Shown: piece by piece, positions 7,216 through 7,346 of the stretch
Layout of the letters: every line of letters begins with the position of its first letter
Numbering within the stretch: position 1 is the first letter of the stretch
Source: Desulfovibrio sp.
GTDB lineage: Bacteria > Desulfobacterota > Desulfovibrionia > Desulfovibrionales > Desulfovibrionaceae
Direction of reading: 5' to 3'
Length of the DNA: 7,346 bases
Assembly (NCBI GenBank): GCA_031275955.1
Contig: JAISNZ010000019.1
Span: 1-7,346, forward strand
Translations under genes and position numbers: made by a program
Notes under the pieces: generated by a model
Database searches by the model: none
What the model saw: only the letters and a program-made list of their open reading frames with translations
Told to the model about the DNA's origin: nothing

Positions 7216-7305
7216 GGAAAACGCCGCCTTATCTTCTTGAGGGGCTTTGCCCCCTCAAACTCCCCGGCGGGGTTCGGGGCGGATCCCCGATAAAGCGGCG
7301 TTTCC
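7216..7305. repeat. Cloverleaf-like compound palindrome, possible terminator or REP/MITE-type element
   Basis: An outer stem pairs GGAAAACGCCGCCTTATC (7216-7233) with GATAAAGCGGCGTTTCC (7289-7305), with one bulged A and one mismatch. Inside are three hairpins: TTGAGGGG/CCCCTCAA (7237-7244 and 7251-7258, loop CTTTGC), CCCC-GGC-GGGG (7262-7272), and TCGGGG/CCCCGA (7274-7279 and 7285-7290, loop CGGAT). It starts 7 bp after the stop of the 573-residue gene. It could terminate transcription, although none of the hairpins has the following T-run of a classical intrinsic terminator. The layout resembles dispersed extragenic palindromic elements; copy number cannot be judged from one window. Confidence 0.7.
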
Positions 7306-7346
7306 CTAGCCCATGTTTAACGTCTATTGAAAAACAAGCAATATAT

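Noticed and set aside
7306..7346. AT-rich end of the window as a promoter
   Set aside because: TTGAAAA and ATATAT are present but with wrong spacing for a promoter, and no downstream gene is visible in the window.

Overview
The window looks like a GC-rich deltaproteobacterial chromosome, most probably Desulfovibrionaceae. That rests on the look of SecG, the tandem-GAF protein and the C/G-rich intergenic hairpins, and is an inference because no database search was possible. Most of the window is ordinary core-genome sequence. The left edge (1 to about 742) is different: it is less GC-biased, carries the end of a Fic-family gene, a pair of short direct repeats and what looks like a decayed gene fragment, so it appears to be an accessory region joined to the core block.

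Layout. 1-499 (+): C-terminal part of a Fic protein, cut by the window start. 485-525: an 18-bp direct repeat in two copies across the Fic stop codon. 507-742 (-): probable pseudogene fragment, readable only with one frameshift. 743-2535 (-): compact rimI-tpiA-secG cluster, with rimI and tpiA overlapping by 38 bp and tpiA and secG 25 bp apart. 2583-3203 (+): a Nudix-fold protein with a degenerate catalytic box, on the opposite strand between rimI and mreB. 3196-4218 (-): mreB, overlapping the Nudix gene tail to tail by 8 bp. 4275-5291 (-): a tandem-GAF protein 56 bp upstream of mreB. 5292-5486: a 195-bp divergent intergenic region with a perfect 7-3-7 inverted repeat. 5487-7208 (+): a 573-residue protein of unknown function. 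7216-7305: a cloverleaf-like compound palindrome. 7306-7346: an AT-rich tail in which I see no gene.

How the genes fit together. TpiA (glycolysis), SecG (protein export) and RimI (protein N-terminal acetylation) are housekeeping functions that share a transcript by position rather than by pathway. MreB is the cell-shape actin. The GAF protein just upstream is probably co-transcribed with it and could be a sensor without its own output domain. The large unknown protein is divergent from the GAF gene and may share its control region. I found no convincing defence system, CRISPR array, RNA gene or intact insertion sequence. The best candidates for something undescribed are the unknown 573-residue protein with its GAF partner, the Nudix pseudoenzyme-like gene, the Fic/secG junction and the compound palindrome.
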